From NCBI GenBank assembly GCA_030706015.1, contig JAUZPI010000088.1, forward strand, positions 1 through 15,565: 15,565 bases of DNA, in the 5' to 3' direction. This DNA is from Bacillota bacterium. GTDB taxonomy: Bacteria > Bacillota > Clostridia > Clostridiales > Clostridiaceae. Positions 13,854 to 15,565 of the stretch are shown here, piece after piece. Each line of letters begins with the position of its first letter. Positions within the stretch are counted from its first letter, which is position 1. The notes under the pieces are model-generated. The model was not told the DNA's origin, did not search any database, and saw only the letters and a program-made list of their open reading frames with translations. Both the position numbers and the translations under genes were made by a program.

Positions 13854-15095
13854 ATGAAAAAGAGAGTTGTAATAACAGGTATGGGAGCAATAACTCCTGT
13901 TGGTAATGATGTTAATGCATTTTGGAACTCATTAAAAGAAGGAAAATGTGGAATTGACTTAATTACTGCATTTGATACAACAGAGTTTAAGTCAAAGCTT
14001 GCAGCGGAAGTTAAAGATTTTGTTCCAGAAAACTACATAGACAGAAAAGAAGCAAAGAGAATGGATAGGTTTTGTCAATTTGCAATGGTAGCAGCTAAGG
14101 AAGCAGTTGAAGATTCTGGCCTTGATGTAGATAAAATTAATAAGGAAAGATTCGGTGTTATACTTGGTTCTGGTATTGGAGGTATTGGAACAATAGAAGA
14201 ACAGCATACAAAGATGCTTGAAAAAGGACCAGGAAAAGTATCACCGATGCTTATTCCTATGATAATAGGAAACATGGGAGCTGGTAATGTAGCTATTAAG
14301 TACGGGGCAAAAGCAGTATGTACCACTATAGTGACTGCATGTGCTTCTGGAAATAATGCTATAGGTGAAGCCTTCCATAAAATCCAAAACGGTCATGCAG
14401 ATATAATGATATCCGGTGGATCAGAAGCATCTATAACTCCAGTATCAGTTGCAGGTTTTATATCAATAACTGCATTAACAAAGAGCACAGATCCTCTTAG
14501 AGCTTCAATCCCATTTGATAAGGAACGTGCTGGATTTGTAATGGGGGAAGGTGCTGGTATAGTTATAATGGAAAGCTTGGAGCACGCGCAAGCTAGAGGA
14601 GCTAAAATATATGGTGAAATAGTTGGTTATGGTTCAACTTGTGATGCTTATCATATTACTTCACCTGCACCAGAAGGTGAAGGCGGAGCAAGAGCAATGA
14701 AAATTGCTATCGAGGATGCAGGAATAAGGGCAGAAGATATATCCTATATCAATGCTCATGGAACAGGTACACCTGCTAATGATAAGCTTGAAACAGCAGC
14801 TATTAAGACTGTTTTTGGTGAATGTGCATATAAGGTTCCAGTAAGTTCTACAAAATCAATGACAGGACATTTGTTAGGAGCAGCAGGAGCAATAGAAGCT
14901 GTTGCATGTATAAAAGCATTAGAAGAAGGATTTATTCCTCCGACTGCTGGATATAAGGTGGCAGATGAAGAATGTGACTTAGATTATGTGCCAAGTGAAG
15001 GAAGAAAAGCAGAATTAAATTATGCATTATCAAACTCATTAGGTTTCGGTGGTCATAATGCAACTCTTATATTTAAGAAATGGAATGGGAGGTAA
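13854..15095 (+). CDS. fabF: 3-oxoacyl-ACP synthase II FabF
   Basis: FabF condenses acyl-ACP with malonyl-ACP during elongation. The 413-residue KAS II protein has the Cys-His-His triad: C163 in TACASGNN, H302 in NAHGTGTP and H339 in STKSMTGHLLGAAG. It also has the C-terminal NSLGFGGHNA. AGGAG overlapping the fabG stop serves as ribosome binding site, with a 12-nt gap between the genes, indicating tight coupling. Confidence 0.98.
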   Translation: MKKRVVITGMGAITPVGNDVNAFWNSLKEGKCGIDLITAFDTTEFKSKLAAEVKDFVPENYIDRKEAKRMDRFCQFAMVAAKEAVEDSGLDVDKINKERFGVILGSGIGGIGTIEEQHTKMLEKGPGKVSPMLIPMIIGNMGAGNVAIKYGAKAVCTTIVTACASGNNAIGEAFHKIQNGHADIMISGGSEASITPVSVAGFISITALTKSTDPLRASIPFDKERAGFVMGEGAGIVIMESLEHAQARGAKIYGEIVGYGSTCDAYHITSPAPEGEGGARAMKIAIEDAGIRAEDISYINAHGTGTPANDKLETAAIKTVFGECAYKVPVSSTKSMTGHLLGAAGAIEAVACIKALEEGFIPPTAGYKVADEECDLDYVPSEGRKAELNYALSNSLGFGGHNATLIFKKWNGR

Positions 15096-15103
15096 TCATA
15101 AAG

Positions 15104-15565
15104 ATGGATTACAAATCAATTGAGCAGCTTATAATGGCTGCAGGAGAAGCAGGCCTTGATTTCTTTGAACTAGAAACAGAAGGTATGCGTATTACAATGA
15201 AAAAAGATAATGATAATATGGTGAAAAGTCCCAGAAGTGCAGTTGCTGAAGAACCAGTAGCTGCAACAGCTGAATGTTTAAAGGAAATAGAAGAGGTTGT
15301 TCAGGAAGTAAAAAAAGAAACTACACCTGCACAAGCAAAGGATAAAAATATATTTATAGCAACTTCACCTATAGTAGGTACTTTCTATGGTTCTTCAAGT
15401 CCTGATTCAGAAGCTTTTGTTAAGGTAGGATCAAGGGTTAAGAAGGGTCAAGTTCTTTGTATAATCGAAGCAATGAAGCTTATGAATGAAATAGACAGCG
15501 AAGTTGATGGAGAAATAGTAGAAATACTTGTAGAAAACGAGCAGATGGTAGAGTATGGCCAAGAG
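15104..15565 (+). CDS. accB: Biotin carboxyl carrier protein of acetyl-CoA carboxylase (3' end cut by window)
   Basis: The first 154 codons are present and the frame is still open at the window edge, with only a few residues expected to be missing. The N-terminal segment MDYKSIEQLIMAAGEAGLD fits AccB. A Glu/Lys/Ala-rich linker covers about 45-80. The biotinyl domain runs from SPIVGTFY (88-95) to the biotinylation motif EAMKLMN with K125. AccB carries the carboxylated biotin between biotin carboxylase and carboxyltransferase to make malonyl-CoA. GGGAGGT lies upstream of ATG 15104. In related clusters fabZ, accC, accD and accA follow, so they are likely just outside. Confidence 0.95.
   Translation, partial: MDYKSIEQLIMAAGEAGLDFFELETEGMRITMKKDNDNMVKSPRSAVAEEPVAATAECLKEIEEVVQEVKKETTPAQAKDKNIFIATSPIVGTFYGSSSPDSEAFVKVGSRVKKGQVLCIIEAMKLMNEIDSEVDGEIVEILVENEQMVEYGQE

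Overview
The window is low-GC, AT-rich chromosomal DNA from a Firmicute, most likely Clostridium sensu stricto or a close relative. The evidence is AGA-rich codon use, AGGAGG-type ribosome binding sites, a Val-Asp-Thr tRNA cluster, a DnaD-domain/DnaC-like loader pair, and a FabT-type fatty acid synthesis cluster in the order known from streptococci and clostridia (fabT-fabH-acpP-fabK-fabD-fabG-fabF-accB). The species assignment is inference.

Region 1 (1-252) is the end of a tRNA operon: a 3' fragment of probable tRNA-Val, then complete tRNA-Asp(GTC) and tRNA-Thr(TGT), closed by a strong intrinsic terminator. Region 2 (253-3427) holds a DUF4163/DUF3298-type protein without a signal peptide, behind a possible sigma-K-like promoter. 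It also holds a leftward two-gene operon for a DnaD-domain protein and a DnaI/DnaC-like AAA+ helicase loader, with overlapping genes and a good sigma-A promoter.

Region 3 (3428-6242) carries cinA rightward. Facing it across a bidirectional terminator are metF and luxS, read leftward, which belong to the methyl cycle and S-ribosylhomocysteine recycling. Region 4 (6243-8044) has an intergenic stretch rich in secondary structure, an orphan membrane histidine kinase preceded by a short leader ORF, and a 3' region that ends in a terminator.

Region 5 (8045-15565) is the type II fatty acid synthesis locus. A FabK-like flavin oxidoreductase with a C-terminal four-cysteine cluster has its own promoter. 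The main operon follows: fabT, fabH, acpP, fabK, fabD, fabG, fabF and accB, the last cut by the window edge. Both promoters have near-consensus -35/-10 boxes with 17 bp spacers. In both, a perfect palindrome TTTGATTATCAAA begins at the last base of the -10 box (once at the first promoter, twice in tandem at fabT). This matches the known FabT operator and implies that FabT represses both its own operon and the FabK-like gene.

No mobile element, CRISPR array or defence system is visible. The less ordinary signals are regulatory: a possible three-way-junction RNA with an alternative partner for its closing stem between metF and the kinase; a 17-bp hairpin between acpP and fabK; a hairpin and a 13-codon ORF between the Shine-Dalgarno sequence and the start of cinA; and the leader ORF in front of the kinase.
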